From contig NZ_RXNV01000002.1 of NCBI RefSeq assembly GCF_003966265.1, positions 434,001 to 498,000 of the forward strand: DNA of 64,000 nt, read 5' to 3'. The translations under genes and the position numbers were made by a program. Of this stretch, positions 26,837 to 35,802 are shown one piece after another. A model generated the notes under the pieces. The model had not been told where the DNA came from, made no database searches, and worked only from the letters and a program-made list of their open reading frames with translations. Numbering within the stretch: position 1 is the stretch's first letter; each line of letters opens with the position of its first letter. Source of the stretch: Shewanella atlantica. GTDB lineage: Bacteria; Pseudomonadota; Gammaproteobacteria; Enterobacterales; Shewanellaceae.

Positions 26837-28129
26837 ATGCAGATGCCTCCCGTTTTTCCACTGTTTGAATCAGCAAGCAACATTGAGGAGGGGAACAGCA
26901 TTGTCAATCAGTACATTACGCAGATCAGTTTAGATTCGGTTCCCGATGCGGGGCTGGTGTACGAACATGCTAGCGAGTTACTCTATGAGCAGAAGCATAA
27001 CGAAAATAGTTATAAAGCCTACAGAAGCGAACTCACTACCTTCTTTCACTGGTGTTTCGATGTCGCAGGGCAAACTCCGGCTTCATTAACCCGCAGAGAG
27101 ATAGCGCGATATATCGATTATTGTCAGAACCCACCAGACACCTTGATCGGTTACTTTAATGTCGCCCAGTTTAAACTCGATAAAGCTTCCGGGGTGAGGG
27201 TGCCTAATCATGCCTGGCGTCCGTTTGTGGGTAAAAAATCACTGGGTAAAGAGCAGCCTTATAACCTGAGTGAGAACGCGTTAAAGACAAAGATAGCGAT
27301 TCTTTCCTCCTTCTATAGTTATTTAATGAGCGAAGACTACTGCGAACGCAACCCTGCGCAGGCATGGATGAACCACAGTCGATTCTCTTCGAAGAAGAAA
27401 TACCAAGTCAAAACGGAGGAGGGCAACACGCTTTCCTTCACCGAATTACAGTGGTCCTATGTCATCGCATCGGTGGAACAGTTGGCTATCGATGAGCCGG
27501 AACTACATCAACGAAGCCTGTTCCTGATTAAGCTTATCTACTTTTGTTATCTGCGTATCTCGGAAGTGGGGGCCAGGGCAGGTTATTCACCAGTCATGGG
27601 ACAATTTAAGCAAGATAAACAAACCGGGATCTGGAGTTTTTTTATTCCCTTAAGTAAAGGGGGGAAACGACGCAGCGTAGCTATTTCAAAGGCTCTACTC
27701 GAGGGGTTAGTAGAGTACAGGAGACATCTGAAACTCCCTGATTATCCAACTCAGGGAGACAATCATCCGTTATTTATCAGGCACAGAGCAGCGGGGCGAG
27801 GCAGGGAAGTAGGAGCCATTAATGCCAACTTAGGGATCCGTCAAATAAGAGAAGAGGTGGAAAAGATCATTGAACATGCAGCTAACAGTGCCGAAAATGA
27901 TGGTTTTAGTGAAGATGCTAAGCAGATGAGAGGGCTGACGGCACATAATATTCGCCATACAGGGATCACCCATGACATCAATATTAATGGCCGACCGCTA
28001 TCCCATGTACAGGCCGATGCAGGACACGAGAGTATAGATACCACATCACAATATCTGCATACCTCGCAGATTGAGCGGCATCAAAGTGCACAAAATAAAG
28101 TACTGGATCACCTGCACGGAATCGAGTGA
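26837..28129 (+). CDS. Tyrosine recombinase (phage-integrase family)
   Basis: The 430-residue protein has an N-terminal SAM-like core-binding part and a full catalytic set: R240 in CYLRISEV, H370 and R373 in HNIRHTG, H397 in GHES and nucleophile Y406 in SQYLH. It is larger than XerC or XerD and not their orthologue. It ends 70 bases before a 32-bp sequence shaped like a recombinase crossover site, whose exact copy lies 14.2 kb away inside the prophage. It is outside the dif-bounded prophage. It may belong to an older element, or it may act on the 32-bp sites. Confidence 0.88.
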   Translation: MQMPPVFPLFESASNIEEGNSIVNQYITQISLDSVPDAGLVYEHASELLYEQKHNENSYKAYRSELTTFFHWCFDVAGQTPASLTRREIARYIDYCQNPPDTLIGYFNVAQFKLDKASGVRVPNHAWRPFVGKKSLGKEQPYNLSENALKTKIAILSSFYSYLMSEDYCERNPAQAWMNHSRFSSKKKYQVKTEEGNTLSFTELQWSYVIASVEQLAIDEPELHQRSLFLIKLIYFCYLRISEVGARAGYSPVMGQFKQDKQTGIWSFFIPLSKGGKRRSVAISKALLEGLVEYRRHLKLPDYPTQGDNHPLFIRHRAAGRGREVGAINANLGIRQIREEVEKIIEHAANSAENDGFSEDAKQMRGLTAHNIRHTGITHDININGRPLSHVQADAGHESIDTTSQYLHTSQIERHQSAQNKVLDHLHGIE

Positions 28130-28197
28130 TTATCGAGTTGGTGATCATTGACTAGTTAAAGCAGATGTTCAACAACCATCTAATTATATGTAATGAG

Positions 28198-28229
28198 TTA
28201 ATGCCGATAAGTGTCATTATCGGCAATTG
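28198..28229. repeat. 32-bp palindromic direct repeat, left copy
   Basis: The core is TGCCGATAA, a 6-base spacer GTGTCA, and the complement TTATCGGCA. The same 32 bases occur at 42447-42478. The arm-spacer-arm shape fits a tyrosine-recombinase crossover site or a large operator. It starts 69 bases after the recombinase stop codon. Confidence 0.9.
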
Positions 28230-29314
28230 AGATGAAATCCAAATACTATCTCAGGGCGTTTTGCTGTATCTTCATATTGCCACTCATTCAGCAGTAAACG
28301 GTGATGTTATCAATCTTTAACTCGTCACGGATCACACTGTTATGCGTGTCACTCACTAACAAGGAGTTTTAAACTGCGGTTACTTTTTGCGATTTATTCT
28401 GGACGCATACTGATAACCAATAAGAACAGGTTCACTGACAATCAGTTCAACCAGCTAAGGGATCTTTCATTAGAGTTACAGGTTTGATATCAATCGAGCC
28501 TGAGATTTCAAACACTAAATATCTGTCCATATCGGCATCCAGCTCAACTCCAGTCAATTCGTACTGACAACACGGATAGCCATAGCACTCAAGATTCTAA
28601 TAAACGGTACAGATACGAACCCGAAAACAAGATCGCCATGTATAGCAGCTTCGGGATATCATTAAATCTATGGGTTAATAATATTTGCTCGCTAGCAGTA
28701 AGCTACAATCTGGAGATCTTTATCTGTGCTTCATTAAACGCTGGCTTACCAGGTCTGAGAACGTTAGAGAACACAAAAGTCATTAAAACACACAAATTCA
28801 ATGCGTTGCTACGTGCGTGCTTTTAATTTTGCTGGGTAGTTATAGGTCAGATTTCTCGTAGCGCACGTTAAAAATTCTTTGGTCTAGCAAGTTCCTGGAT
28901 AATGCCCACGGACAATAGTTCATACGTAGAAGTTCGTGTGCAAATGTTCGCTGATAAAATGCTAGTTGATAGATAGCTAATAGAATTATTCACCACACAC
29001 AATCAGAGCATACGATTAGCTCTTGAACCCATCCATGTGTAATGAGAAACCTGACAGTGTCATTTTATTGGAGAAAGGATTTCAAGAGGCATATTTATAG
29101 TTAAAACAAATAGATAAAGTTACAGACTAATCATGTGGGTTAGCTATTGGAGTTAGGTATTTACATATCTGGTAGCAACGTCTGTAAAATTTAATGATAC
29201 TCGGTTTTCAGTGAATCAAGCATCTAAGAGGCTGAGTTTCAACTCTGGCTCTTAGTAAGCCAGTAGATTTATAAATATAATATGCGTCACCTCGTTAATA
29301 GACATTTCAACACG
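28230..29314. other. 1.1 kb without intact genes between the recombinase and the left dif-like site
   Basis: No complete gene is visible. A minus-strand stretch (about 28447-28593) stays open for 47 codons and reads like a protein end (LTGVELDADMDRYLVFEISG), without a start. The region is best seen as decayed DNA, perhaps the end of an earlier integrated element. Confidence 0.5.
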
Positions 29315-29342
29315 ACTGCGCACAATGTATAGAAAGTTAACT
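29315..29342 (+). other. Left dif-like site (prophage attL)
   Basis: The XerC arm and centre (TGCGCACAATGTATA at 29317-29331) equal those of the right site. The XerD arm GAAAGTTAACT differs from the canonical TTATGTTAAAT. By eye, 21 of 28 positions match E. coli dif. A degenerate XerD arm is what a phage-derived attachment site would leave. Confidence 0.75.
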
Positions 29343-29429
29343 CAAGCGTAAACGGATAAAAACGCTTGTATACAGTCACTTAGTAAGATTTAACAACCCA
29401 CCAAATGTGGCACATAATGCCACACCTAA

Positions 29430-29732
29430 TCAAGCCTCCGCCTCTTCATCTTCGGGATATTTGCAATAAGGGAGCATATTCAAGATGCTCTCTAACGCCG
29501 CCTTGGCTGTGGGGTCTTTTTGACGCCAAATCGCTGAATGCAAAAGCAAAACGCCGAGATGAATGTCGAGCGCTTCGGCCATATTAATCAAAATGGCATC
29601 ATTTGGAAAACTACGGTTTACACGCCAGTTTGATACCCCAGCCTGTGAAAAGCCGAATTTCTTCATCACCTGATAATCAGAAGTCAGGCCGTACGCGGCT
29701 CTTATCAAATCGAGCAGTTCTGAGGGTTGCAT
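29430..29732 (-). CDS. Phage repressor-like HTH protein (DUF3693-like)
   Basis: The 100-residue protein has an HTH (QVMKKFGFSQAGVSNWRVNR) followed by IAEALDIHLGVLLLHSAIWRQ-type text, the pattern of DUF3693 phage regulators as I recall it. It is the leftmost phage gene and is divergent from the early genes, the usual place for a lysogeny repressor. The 185-base divergent region should hold its operators. Confidence 0.75.
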   Translation of the reverse strand: MQPSELLDLIRAAYGLTSDYQVMKKFGFSQAGVSNWRVNRSFPNDAILINMAEALDIHLGVLLLHSAIWRQKDPTAKAALESILNMLPYCKYPEDEEAEA

Positions 29733-29916
29733 TTTTTAAGTCCCTTTAGTGTCCTAGACCTATTGTAGTAGGTGCACTTTAGAACTGCAAAGCACGTAGG
29801 GGCCTAATTGTAAACGTAGACACCTAAGTGTATCGTTTTCCTGTCCTGTTGTGGCGCGGATCGCCGGATGCGTTCCGTTAGCCACAAAACCAACAGGCAT
29901 AACAGGAGGAAAACAA
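29733..29916. promoter_or_regulatory. Divergent control region of the prophage
   Basis: This lies between the repressor-like gene and the first early gene. AGGTGCACTTTA and the inverse-like CACCTAAGTGTA could be half-sites of an operator. AACAGGAGGAAA is a strong ribosome site for the gene at 29917. Operator assignment is a guess from position. Confidence 0.5.
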
Positions 29917-30069
29917 ATGAAATACAAACAAATCCCAAATTCAACTTGCGAATTCCCTGATTATTATCCGACTTTGCCGACGATGGCGAAGATAGACCCA
30001 AATAAATTGGCAAGAAGTGCCGAGATATTACGCCGCCTGAAAAGGAAGTTTTTCGGGGGGGCAAAATGA
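29917..30069 (+). CDS. Small early phage protein (50 aa)
   Basis: The ATG lies 6 bases after AGGAGG, the best ribosome site in the prophage, so it was preferred over an upstream frame extension. The product has 50 residues, with a basic C-terminus (LARSAEILRRLKRKFFGG), which suggests nucleic acid or membrane contact. It overlaps the next gene by 4 bases. No family recognised. Confidence 0.65.
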   Translation: MKYKQIPNSTCEFPDYYPTLPTMAKIDPNKLARSAEILRRLKRKFFGGAK

Positions 30070-30299
30070 TTTTTAAACTCCCTATCACACCAGAGATGCG
30101 AATTCAGTTGATGCACGCTGAAAACCTTATTGTTGATTTGACTGGTCACCCAGACTTTGAAGATTTGGGCGGTTTTGAAGTAGTAGCAGAACTAGCTCAT
30201 TTACATATCGATGTTTTACACGCGCTTATCAAATCCGGTGATCTCGATACCGCACAAAAAATGGTTGCAGATTGGGAGGCTGATGAATGTCCGTTTTAA
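30066..30299 (+). CDS. Small early phage protein (77 aa)
   Basis: The 77-residue acidic helical protein overlaps its neighbours by 4 and 13 bases. It has no membrane segment. The text HLHIDVLHALIKSGDLDTAQKMVADW resembles a helical-repeat unit. Function unknown. Position before Rep suggests a replication or control role. Confidence 0.6.
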   Translation: MIFKLPITPEMRIQLMHAENLIVDLTGHPDFEDLGGFEVVAELAHLHIDVLHALIKSGDLDTAQKMVADWEADECPF

Positions 30300-30448
30300 C
30301 TCCAGAGCATCTAATCGAATCAGCAAAAAATCACCTTAAATACGCTAAGTATTGGCGTGGGGTAGGTGATACGGCCAGATATAAGGAATTGATCCAAACT
30401 GCTAAAGAGCTTCGTGAACAAGCCGCCGAAATGGTAAGAGGGCTGTAA
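30287..30448 (+). CDS. Small early phage protein (53 aa)
   Basis: The 53-residue helical protein (MSVLTPEHLIESAKNHLKYA, then ARYKELIQTAKELREQAAEM) overlaps the preceding gene by 13 bases and shares one base with the following ATG. Tight packing supports that it is translated. Function unknown. Confidence 0.6.
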   Translation: MSVLTPEHLIESAKNHLKYAKYWRGVGDTARYKELIQTAKELREQAAEMVRGL

Positions 30449-30627
30449 TGACTGATTACGCCCTTGAATTAATCGAATACATCGAAGAACACGGCGGCCA
30501 AGGTCAGTTACTTGCTGAATTGTACGCCGATGAAAACTTCGCGCCGGATTGGCGTACACGCCAGCAGCAGCCGAGCGCTAATGATAGCGGCTTTGTCGTT
30601 TCCCAAGGGGATGATGATGAAGATTAA
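30448..30627 (+). CDS. Small early phage protein (59 aa)
   Basis: The 59-residue acidic protein begins MTDYALELIEYIEEHGGQGQ. Its ATG overlaps the preceding TAA, and its end overlaps the start of rep. The N-terminal helix, QGQLL and a disordered acidic tail are all that can be seen. Function unknown. Confidence 0.6.
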   Translation: MTDYALELIEYIEEHGGQGQLLAELYADENFAPDWRTRQQQPSANDSGFVVSQGDDDED

Positions 30628-32551
30628 GTCCGCCAAGTACGCGCCAGCGGGTCAGGTCGATAACTATCAGCCCGTTATAGTTGTTGTGCCGCAAGAGATT
30701 GATCCCGCTTATGCGGTAACGCCATTACCAGTATTAAACTTTTTACCTGCCAAGATTCGCCGCAAGTTAGAGGCAGATTTTGCCAAGCGATTACTTAAAG
30801 TTAAAGCGCTTGAGCATGTTGCGCCATTCGATACAGAGACAGATAAACAGGTTGATAGGTTGCGCCGAATTTGGGCCAAGTACCCGTTTAGATTATTGGA
30901 CAGTAAAGCAAAATATACCGTTAGGTATCGCAAGTCTGAACAGCTCATAAGGTTAGCCAACATGAACGCCGCCGACTCTCTCCATTTGGTACATGCCAGC
31001 GCCGAAGATGACGACTGCACCATTTTTGATGCCTATAAGTCGGCAATGCTTTTGTGTGAAAAATGGATGATAAATGCGCCCTATCAAACCGCTGTTTTGC
31101 AAGATGAAAACGAGTTAGCCGCCGAGTGTGCAATCTTGCGCATGATCTGCCCTAAATGGTGGGCGGGCAAGTTATCGAACTTGCGCGATAAGTGTATGGA
31201 GCATCTTTTTATCGGTGCGGGCATGGTTGGCAAGTTTAACCCGTATATCAGCGCCGAGTCGTTCGCCGAATGGGAAGCGCAGCAGCGCAGCGCCCAGCAG
31301 TGGCTTGAAATGACCATGATTGAATCAGAGAGCGGGATGATGTTGCCGCTTGCTGATGCCGCCGCCAGCGGTACGGCTAACCCTTCAAACCGTTTTACTG
31401 AGTTAGTTGTTCGGGCGCGTGGACTTGAGGAAATGGCCGAAGATGCCGAGAAAATCGGCCTGTTTATCACCTTGACCGCCCCGTCTAAATATCATGCCGT
31501 TAGTCATAAGTGGAATGAGGAAGCGCCGAAGGTTGCGCAACGCTATCTGGTCGGACAGTGGGCGAAGATGCGGGCCAAGTTAAACCGCAATGGTGTTGAT
31601 GTGTCAGGCTTGCGAGTGGTTGAACCGCACAAAGACGGAACGCCGCATTGGCACCTGTTGGTATTTGTTAAGCCTGATGAGGTCGAGCTGTTTAAAAGCG
31701 TGTTGAAAGAATACGCCTTCGAAGTAGATGGAAAAGAGGCCGGAGCCGCCGAAAACCGTCTGTTGATTGAACCGATTGATGCCGCTAAGGGGTCAGCCGT
31801 AGGTTATGTCATTAAATATCTGTCAAAGAATATCGCGGGCGAACACATGGAAGGTGAGAAGGATTTAACCGCCGATGTAGACGCACAGCGCGGCGCACGT
31901 TTAGCAACCGCATGGGCGAGCCGTCACCGTTTAAGACAATTTCAATTTTTTGGTACTTCCTCTGTTTCTATTTGGCGCGAGTTGCGCCGCTTTCGTGTCT
32001 GCCCGCAGCCGCAAGGCATCGAGGCGGCCCGCGCCGCCGCAGATTCATCAAACTGGTTAGAGTTTGAAAAATCATTATCTGTTCAACCTTTAGCTCTCGA
32101 TTACGAGATCACCGAATGCGGCAACGAATACGGCGAAGCGGTGAAACGTATTCGCGGCTTGTTATCCGATGGGCGCGAAGTGGTCACAAGGGGCGAGCGG
32201 TGGAAGTTGCGCGAAATGACGCAAACCGAGAAAACCGCTTTTTCAGATCTGAAAAATGAGCGGGCCAAAGTTTCTAATTTTAATCGTCAAGTTTTAAAGG
32301 AAGAACGAAAAGAAATACCAACATGGAAGCAACCTGCTTTAGATGTTGATTTTCGCTCTCCTTGGACTTGTGGGAATAACTATACGGCCCTTGATTCTAT
32401 GCCTCCAAAGGTGGCTAAAGGGCTTAGGGCTTTGGGTATTGTTGATAACGATTCGTTAGATATTCTTTTCGATGGAGGCTTAATTTCTTGTGATACAGGG
32501 GGAACTGCTTTCACGATTCGAGATGGTCAATTAATGGAAGTTGAAATTTAA
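30617..32551 (+). CDS. HUH rolling-circle replication initiator (PM2 P12 / phiX174 A type)
   Basis: Three ATGs in a row follow AAGGGG. The third gives the best spacing and a 644-residue product. The metal-binding HUH motif is PHWHLLVF (H344, H346), and the catalytic pair lies in GYVIKYLSKN (Y397, Y401), the YxxxY pattern of superfamily I Rep proteins. It should nick the circular phage genome at its origin and start rolling-circle replication. The C-terminal 130 residues, after KLREMTQTEK, are more variable. The nick site was not identified. A frame extension to 30512 overlaps the previous gene and has no ribosome site. Confidence 0.88.
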   Translation: MKIKSAKYAPAGQVDNYQPVIVVVPQEIDPAYAVTPLPVLNFLPAKIRRKLEADFAKRLLKVKALEHVAPFDTETDKQVDRLRRIWAKYPFRLLDSKAKYTVRYRKSEQLIRLANMNAADSLHLVHASAEDDDCTIFDAYKSAMLLCEKWMINAPYQTAVLQDENELAAECAILRMICPKWWAGKLSNLRDKCMEHLFIGAGMVGKFNPYISAESFAEWEAQQRSAQQWLEMTMIESESGMMLPLADAAASGTANPSNRFTELVVRARGLEEMAEDAEKIGLFITLTAPSKYHAVSHKWNEEAPKVAQRYLVGQWAKMRAKLNRNGVDVSGLRVVEPHKDGTPHWHLLVFVKPDEVELFKSVLKEYAFEVDGKEAGAAENRLLIEPIDAAKGSAVGYVIKYLSKNIAGEHMEGEKDLTADVDAQRGARLATAWASRHRLRQFQFFGTSSVSIWRELRRFRVCPQPQGIEAARAAADSSNWLEFEKSLSVQPLALDYEITECGNEYGEAVKRIRGLLSDGREVVTRGERWKLREMTQTEKTAFSDLKNERAKVSNFNRQVLKEERKEIPTWKQPALDVDFRSPWTCGNNYTALDSMPPKVAKGLRALGIVDNDSLDILFDGGLISCDTGGTAFTIRDGQLMEVEI

Positions 32552-32565
32552 CTAAGGGGTGAATG

Positions 32566-32739
32566 ATGGGTGTAGAGAAGTTGAAAGCAGAACACGTCAA
32601 AATCGGTTCGACAATCAAAGCGGCCAATAAGGCTATGCCGTTTCAGGCAATGACGTTAGCCAAGAAAGCTGCCGAACAATCTCATGATCTGTTGGGCGAG
32701 ATTATTAACAAGATTGAATCACTAGAGGCAAGCCGATAA
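32566..32739 (+). CDS. Small phage protein (57 aa)
   Basis: The ATG lies 6 bases after AAGGGG; an in-frame ATG one codon earlier is also possible. The product is a short amphipathic helical protein (MTLAKKAAEQSHDLLGEIIN) with no membrane segment. It shares one base with the next ATG. Unknown function, early or intermediate region. Confidence 0.6.
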   Translation: MGVEKLKAEHVKIGSTIKAANKAMPFQAMTLAKKAAEQSHDLLGEIINKIESLEASR

Positions 32740-32948
32740 TGAAAAACTTATCTTTTCAAGCGCGCCAAATTTGGTGGCGTTCACGTGCAAGAATATGGGT
32801 AACCTGGTTACTTTCTCGCTTAGGAATTTTTGTAATTGAAGCCGCAGAGAAAACGGCCCAAGCCATCAGCTTTGCGTGGTATTTGTTACCCGCTATGTTT
32901 GTGTCATTTCTGTTTGTTTGTGCATTACGCATTGTTTGGGGGCTGTGA
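32739..32948 (+). CDS. Small phage membrane protein (69 aa)
   Basis: The 69-residue protein has a basic tryptophan-rich N-terminus (QIWWRSRARIWVTWLLSRLG) and a C-terminal membrane helix (FAWYLLPAMFVSFLFVCALRI). It is linked to both neighbours by one-base overlaps. Probably a virion or host-membrane protein. Confidence 0.65.
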   Translation: MKNLSFQARQIWWRSRARIWVTWLLSRLGIFVIEAAEKTAQAISFAWYLLPAMFVSFLFVCALRIVWGL

Positions 32949-33289
32949 TGGCTAGAAAACCAAAAAATCCCGATATTGGCGAAATTAAATGCCCGTTTAC
33001 GGGGGAGATTGCCCCTGTACGTAAAGACTGTAACGGAAAGCTTTATTACGTTGGTAAGGCGGGAATGATTAAACCTAACTTACCAGAAGGGCAAAACTGG
33101 ATGCTTGATAATGCCAGTATTTGGACGGGGGGAGTCAGACCTGTACCCGTTACAGAAACACCCGCTGCGAATGAATCTGATTTTGAGCCAGAAAAAATGC
33201 ATGTACCCGTTAACGAGTCCGTGCCCGTTAAAGATAAACAGGTGATAGAGTCTCCTCTAACAAAAATTAGCCGCTTCATTATTGGCTAA
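32948..33289 (+). CDS. Small phage protein with Zn-knuckle-like start (113 aa)
   Basis: The ATG at 32948 overlaps the previous stop (TGATG) and is preferred over an upstream frame extension. The product has 113 residues. It begins KPKNPDIGEIKCPFTGEIAP and continues VRKDCNGKLYYVGKAG. Only two cysteines are present, so any zinc site is incomplete unless the protein pairs. The rest has repeated Val-Pro-Val elements (RPVPV, MHVPV, ESVPV) and looks extended. Function unknown. Confidence 0.65.
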   Translation: MARKPKNPDIGEIKCPFTGEIAPVRKDCNGKLYYVGKAGMIKPNLPEGQNWMLDNASIWTGGVRPVPVTETPAANESDFEPEKMHVPVNESVPVKDKQVIESPLTKISRFIIG

Positions 33290-33300
33290 ACCAGATAACC

Positions 33301-33314
33301 ACGCTGTGAAGCGT
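33301..33314 (+). promoter_or_regulatory. GTGA-tetraloop leader hairpin, copy 1
   Basis: ACGCT, loop GTGA, AGCGT, followed 6 bases later by CCCAAGG and then the ATG at 33335. A similar unit with a compensating base pair (CGCC/GGCG) is at 36540-36551 before the capsid block. Confidence 0.6.
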
Positions 33315-33334
33315 TACAGTCCCAAGGATAAAAG

Positions 33335-33775
33335 ATGGAAATCACAGAACAAGAATCTCCCTTAACAGGTGATGATCTCACTCAAACCGAGCAATCTCAC
33401 TTCGATGAGTTCGCAGGCATTGAGAATATGGCGGCAGAGCTTGAAGGCGAAGCCTTTCCTAACTCCCCCCAACAAGCTGAGTATCAAGAACCACAGGTAA
33501 CAGGTAAAGAACTCGTTGCGCCCGTTGTAGCATTGGCCTGTACCATGCTTGCACCCGCTTGGAATATTCAAAAAGAAGAAGTCGACGCACTAAGTGGCGC
33601 TTATGGTGATCTGCTTGATAAGTATTTCCCAGAAGGAGCGGGGGCTTTTGGTGTCGAGTTAAGTGCATTACTGGTGACTGGAGCTATTATCATGCCGCGA
33701 CTTGGTACGCCGCGTAAGGAAGAAACCAAGATAGATAACACGAAAGAGGCGGCCAACGATGAAACCGAGAGTTGA
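33335..33775 (+). CDS. Phage structural membrane protein candidate (146 aa)
   Basis: The 146-residue protein has an acidic N-terminal half, a hydrophobic stretch (ELVAPVVALACTMLAPAW) and a second one (VELSALLVTGAIIMPRLG). Such two-helix proteins are common in the lipid layer of PM2-like virions. It overlaps the packaging ATPase gene by 17 bases. No specific family was recognised. Confidence 0.6.
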   Translation: MEITEQESPLTGDDLTQTEQSHFDEFAGIENMAAELEGEAFPNSPQQAEYQEPQVTGKELVAPVVALACTMLAPAWNIQKEEVDALSGAYGDLLDKYFPEGAGAFGVELSALLVTGAIIMPRLGTPRKEETKIDNTKEAANDETES

Positions 33776-34382
33776 TACAAGTCGCAATCCGGATATTCGA
33801 GCTGTGTGCGGTGGTAGCGGTTCGGGTAAATCCAGTTACGTAAAAGCTGAACTGAAAAAGCTTAAGCCTAAACGGTTAATCATTTGGGACCCCGTTGATG
33901 AGTATGGTGATCTGTGTAATATGCGGATAACTAGCCCACGTGAACTCGCAGACCTGTTAAAACGATATCCCCATGGCGCGCTAAAAGTGCGCTTTGTATC
34001 AGACGGCAAAGAGATGTTCGAGTTCTGGGCGCGTTGTGCATTCGCATGGTGTAATGCTGCCGTTGTTGCCGAAGAAACCGCAGATGTAACGAGCCCAAGT
34101 AAAGCCCCTTACTGGTGGGGGCAACTCATCCGTAAGGGCCGCGCCCGAGGTTTGTCTCCTATTTTTGCGTTAACACAACGCCCTGCAGAATCAGATAAAA
34201 CAGCAATTGGTAACGCAACACTGTTCAGAACTGGGCGTTTGAAGCGCGCCGATGATAGAAAGATGGTGGCTAAGGAGCTAGATGTGCATGTAAATGAAGT
34301 TACTGGACTCAAGCCACTGGACTTTGTAGAGCGAAATGATGTTACGGGAGAAGTTAAGAAAGGAAATCTAGCATCAACATAA
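33759..34382 (+). CDS. P9-type genome-packaging ATPase
   Basis: The 207-residue ATPase has Walker A CGGSGSGKSS (residues 17-26), IIWDPVDEYGDL as the segment after the first strand, Walker B AAVVAEE (about 100-106) and the sensor TQRPAES (139-145). Small ATPases of the A32/P9 type package DNA in PRD1, PM2 and relatives. The size is close to that family's, and placement near the capsid gene fits. A Zot-type filamentous phage ATPase was considered, but there is no membrane segment. Confidence 0.82.
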   Translation: MKPRVDTSRNPDIRAVCGGSGSGKSSYVKAELKKLKPKRLIIWDPVDEYGDLCNMRITSPRELADLLKRYPHGALKVRFVSDGKEMFEFWARCAFAWCNAAVVAEETADVTSPSKAPYWWGQLIRKGRARGLSPIFALTQRPAESDKTAIGNATLFRTGRLKRADDRKMVAKELDVHVNEVTGLKPLDFVERNDVTGEVKKGNLAST

Positions 34383-34401
34383 CAATAAGGCATGCTTTAC
34401 G

Positions 34402-34453
34402 CCCTTTAAGCTTGCTTTTTACGTAAAAAATGCCATTATCTACGCTTAAAGGG
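34402..34453 (+). promoter_or_regulatory. Nested inverted repeats before rloA
   Basis: CCCTTTAAGC (34402-34411) and GCTTAAAGGG (34444-34453) are exact complements. Between them lies the palindrome TTTTTACGTAAAAA (34416-34429). The unit ends 17 bases before the rloA ATG. It could be an operator or an RNA hairpin controlling the cargo. Confidence 0.65.
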
Positions 34454-34470
34454 ATAAAAGGTTGGTTTTT

Positions 34471-35802
34471 ATGTTATTAAGATTCGGTTGTGAAAATTAC
34501 AAATCTATCAAGGAGTATCAAGAGATTTTGTTTACTTGTTCCTCCACGAAAGATTGTGAACATCATAATTTGTATAAAACAGACGCGATAAAAGAGCACG
34601 TTTTACCAATTGTGGCTATTTATGGAGCTAATGCTTCTGGTAAAACAAACATGATTAAGGCTCTCCGTTTGTTATGTGCTGGAATTGAGAATAGTGCTCG
34701 GGGGAGAAATGACAATGTTCCTCCTTTTCGCCTTGATAGCGAATGTTCTAATGAGCCCTCTATTTTTGATTTAGATTTCATATTAGAAGGTAAACATTAC
34801 CATTATGGTTTTGCAATTAAAGATTCCATCATCGAGGAAGAGTGGTTATATTCATTTTCTAACAAAACTAGATCATCCAGAAGTGTTCTTTTTTATCGTG
34901 ACAAAAATTTAGACATAGAAGATGAAGAATTCTATTTTGGAAAGAATTTCAAAGGTCAAAACAAAAGCATTAGTAAAATCACTAATGAGACTAGCCTATT
35001 TCTCACTGTTGCGGCTAAATCTAACCACTTATTAGCAGAAAAAATTGTTGAATATATAAAGAATTTTGTAAAGTTTAGGTTTAGCTCTGATATGGCAGAG
35101 CAGACTGTTGGTGAATCAGTATTTGATAATTCTCTTGAAAAACCAATATCAAAATTCATTTCAAAAATTGATATTGGTGCTGTTAAACTTTCTGTGGAGA
35201 AAGTAGAAAGGGAGGAGGAAGAGAAGGATAAATTCAATAGATTTTATGATGCAATCAATAATGCATTCGGCGGTGATGGGGGAATACAAACTTCAGGTAT
35301 TGATGACTTCGAGTATGTTATTAACATTCATCGACATGATTCTAACAATAACGAAGTTAAATTTAAATTTTCAGATGAGAGCCTTGGTACAAGGGCTCTT
35401 ATATCTATCTTGGCTTCTATTTTTAAAGTATTACAAAGTGGAGGGGTTTTTGTAGTTGACGAATTAGAGTCAAGTTTACATACATTATTATCTCTAAAAG
35501 TTGTTGAGCTTTTTAATTGCCCCAAGAGCAATCCACATGGAGCACAATTACTATTTACGACACATGAAACACAATTGCTTAATTTCAATGGTGTAAGAAA
35601 AGATGAAGTCTGGCTATCTGAAAAAAGTTTTGATGGGAGTACACAATTACGCCCACTAACAGAGTATGCTATTGATAAAAGGGCAAATTTAAGAAAAGGG
35701 TATCTAGAAGGTCGATTTGGAGCTATCCCATTTTTAAGTACTTTAGATGCATTTAGTTTATTTGAGGATGATGTTGAAGATGGGAAGAATTCGCAAATTT
35801 AG
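34471..35802 (+). CDS. RloA/AbiLi-type AAA15 ATPase
   Basis: From the ATG at 34471, 9 bases after AAAAGG, the protein has 443 residues. It begins with LLRFGCENYKSIKEYQEI, has Walker A YGANASGKTN (51-60), an ABC-type signature in DESLGTRALISI and Walker B VFVVDELESSLH, then FTTHETQLL. This is the SMC/OLD-like ATPase seen with RloB. RloA/RloB pairs act in antiphage defence (AbiL in Lactococcus is the named example). The gene is visibly richer in A and T than the phage genes on both sides, a sign of separate origin. It overlaps rloB. Confidence 0.82.
   Translation: MLLRFGCENYKSIKEYQEILFTCSSTKDCEHHNLYKTDAIKEHVLPIVAIYGANASGKTNMIKALRLLCAGIENSARGRNDNVPPFRLDSECSNEPSIFDLDFILEGKHYHYGFAIKDSIIEEEWLYSFSNKTRSSRSVLFYRDKNLDIEDEEFYFGKNFKGQNKSISKITNETSLFLTVAAKSNHLLAEKIVEYIKNFVKFRFSSDMAEQTVGESVFDNSLEKPISKFISKIDIGAVKLSVEKVEREEEEKDKFNRFYDAINNAFGGDGGIQTSGIDDFEYVINIHRHDSNNNEVKFKFSDESLGTRALISILASIFKVLQSGGVFVVDELESSLHTLLSLKVVELFNCPKSNPHGAQLLFTTHETQLLNFNGVRKDEVWLSEKSFDGSTQLRPLTEYAIDKRANLRKGYLEGRFGAIPFLSTLDAFSLFEDDVEDGKNSQI

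Noticed and set aside
28638..28826. Open frame of 62 codons
   Set aside because: No ribosome site, no recognisable product, and it lies in decayed DNA.
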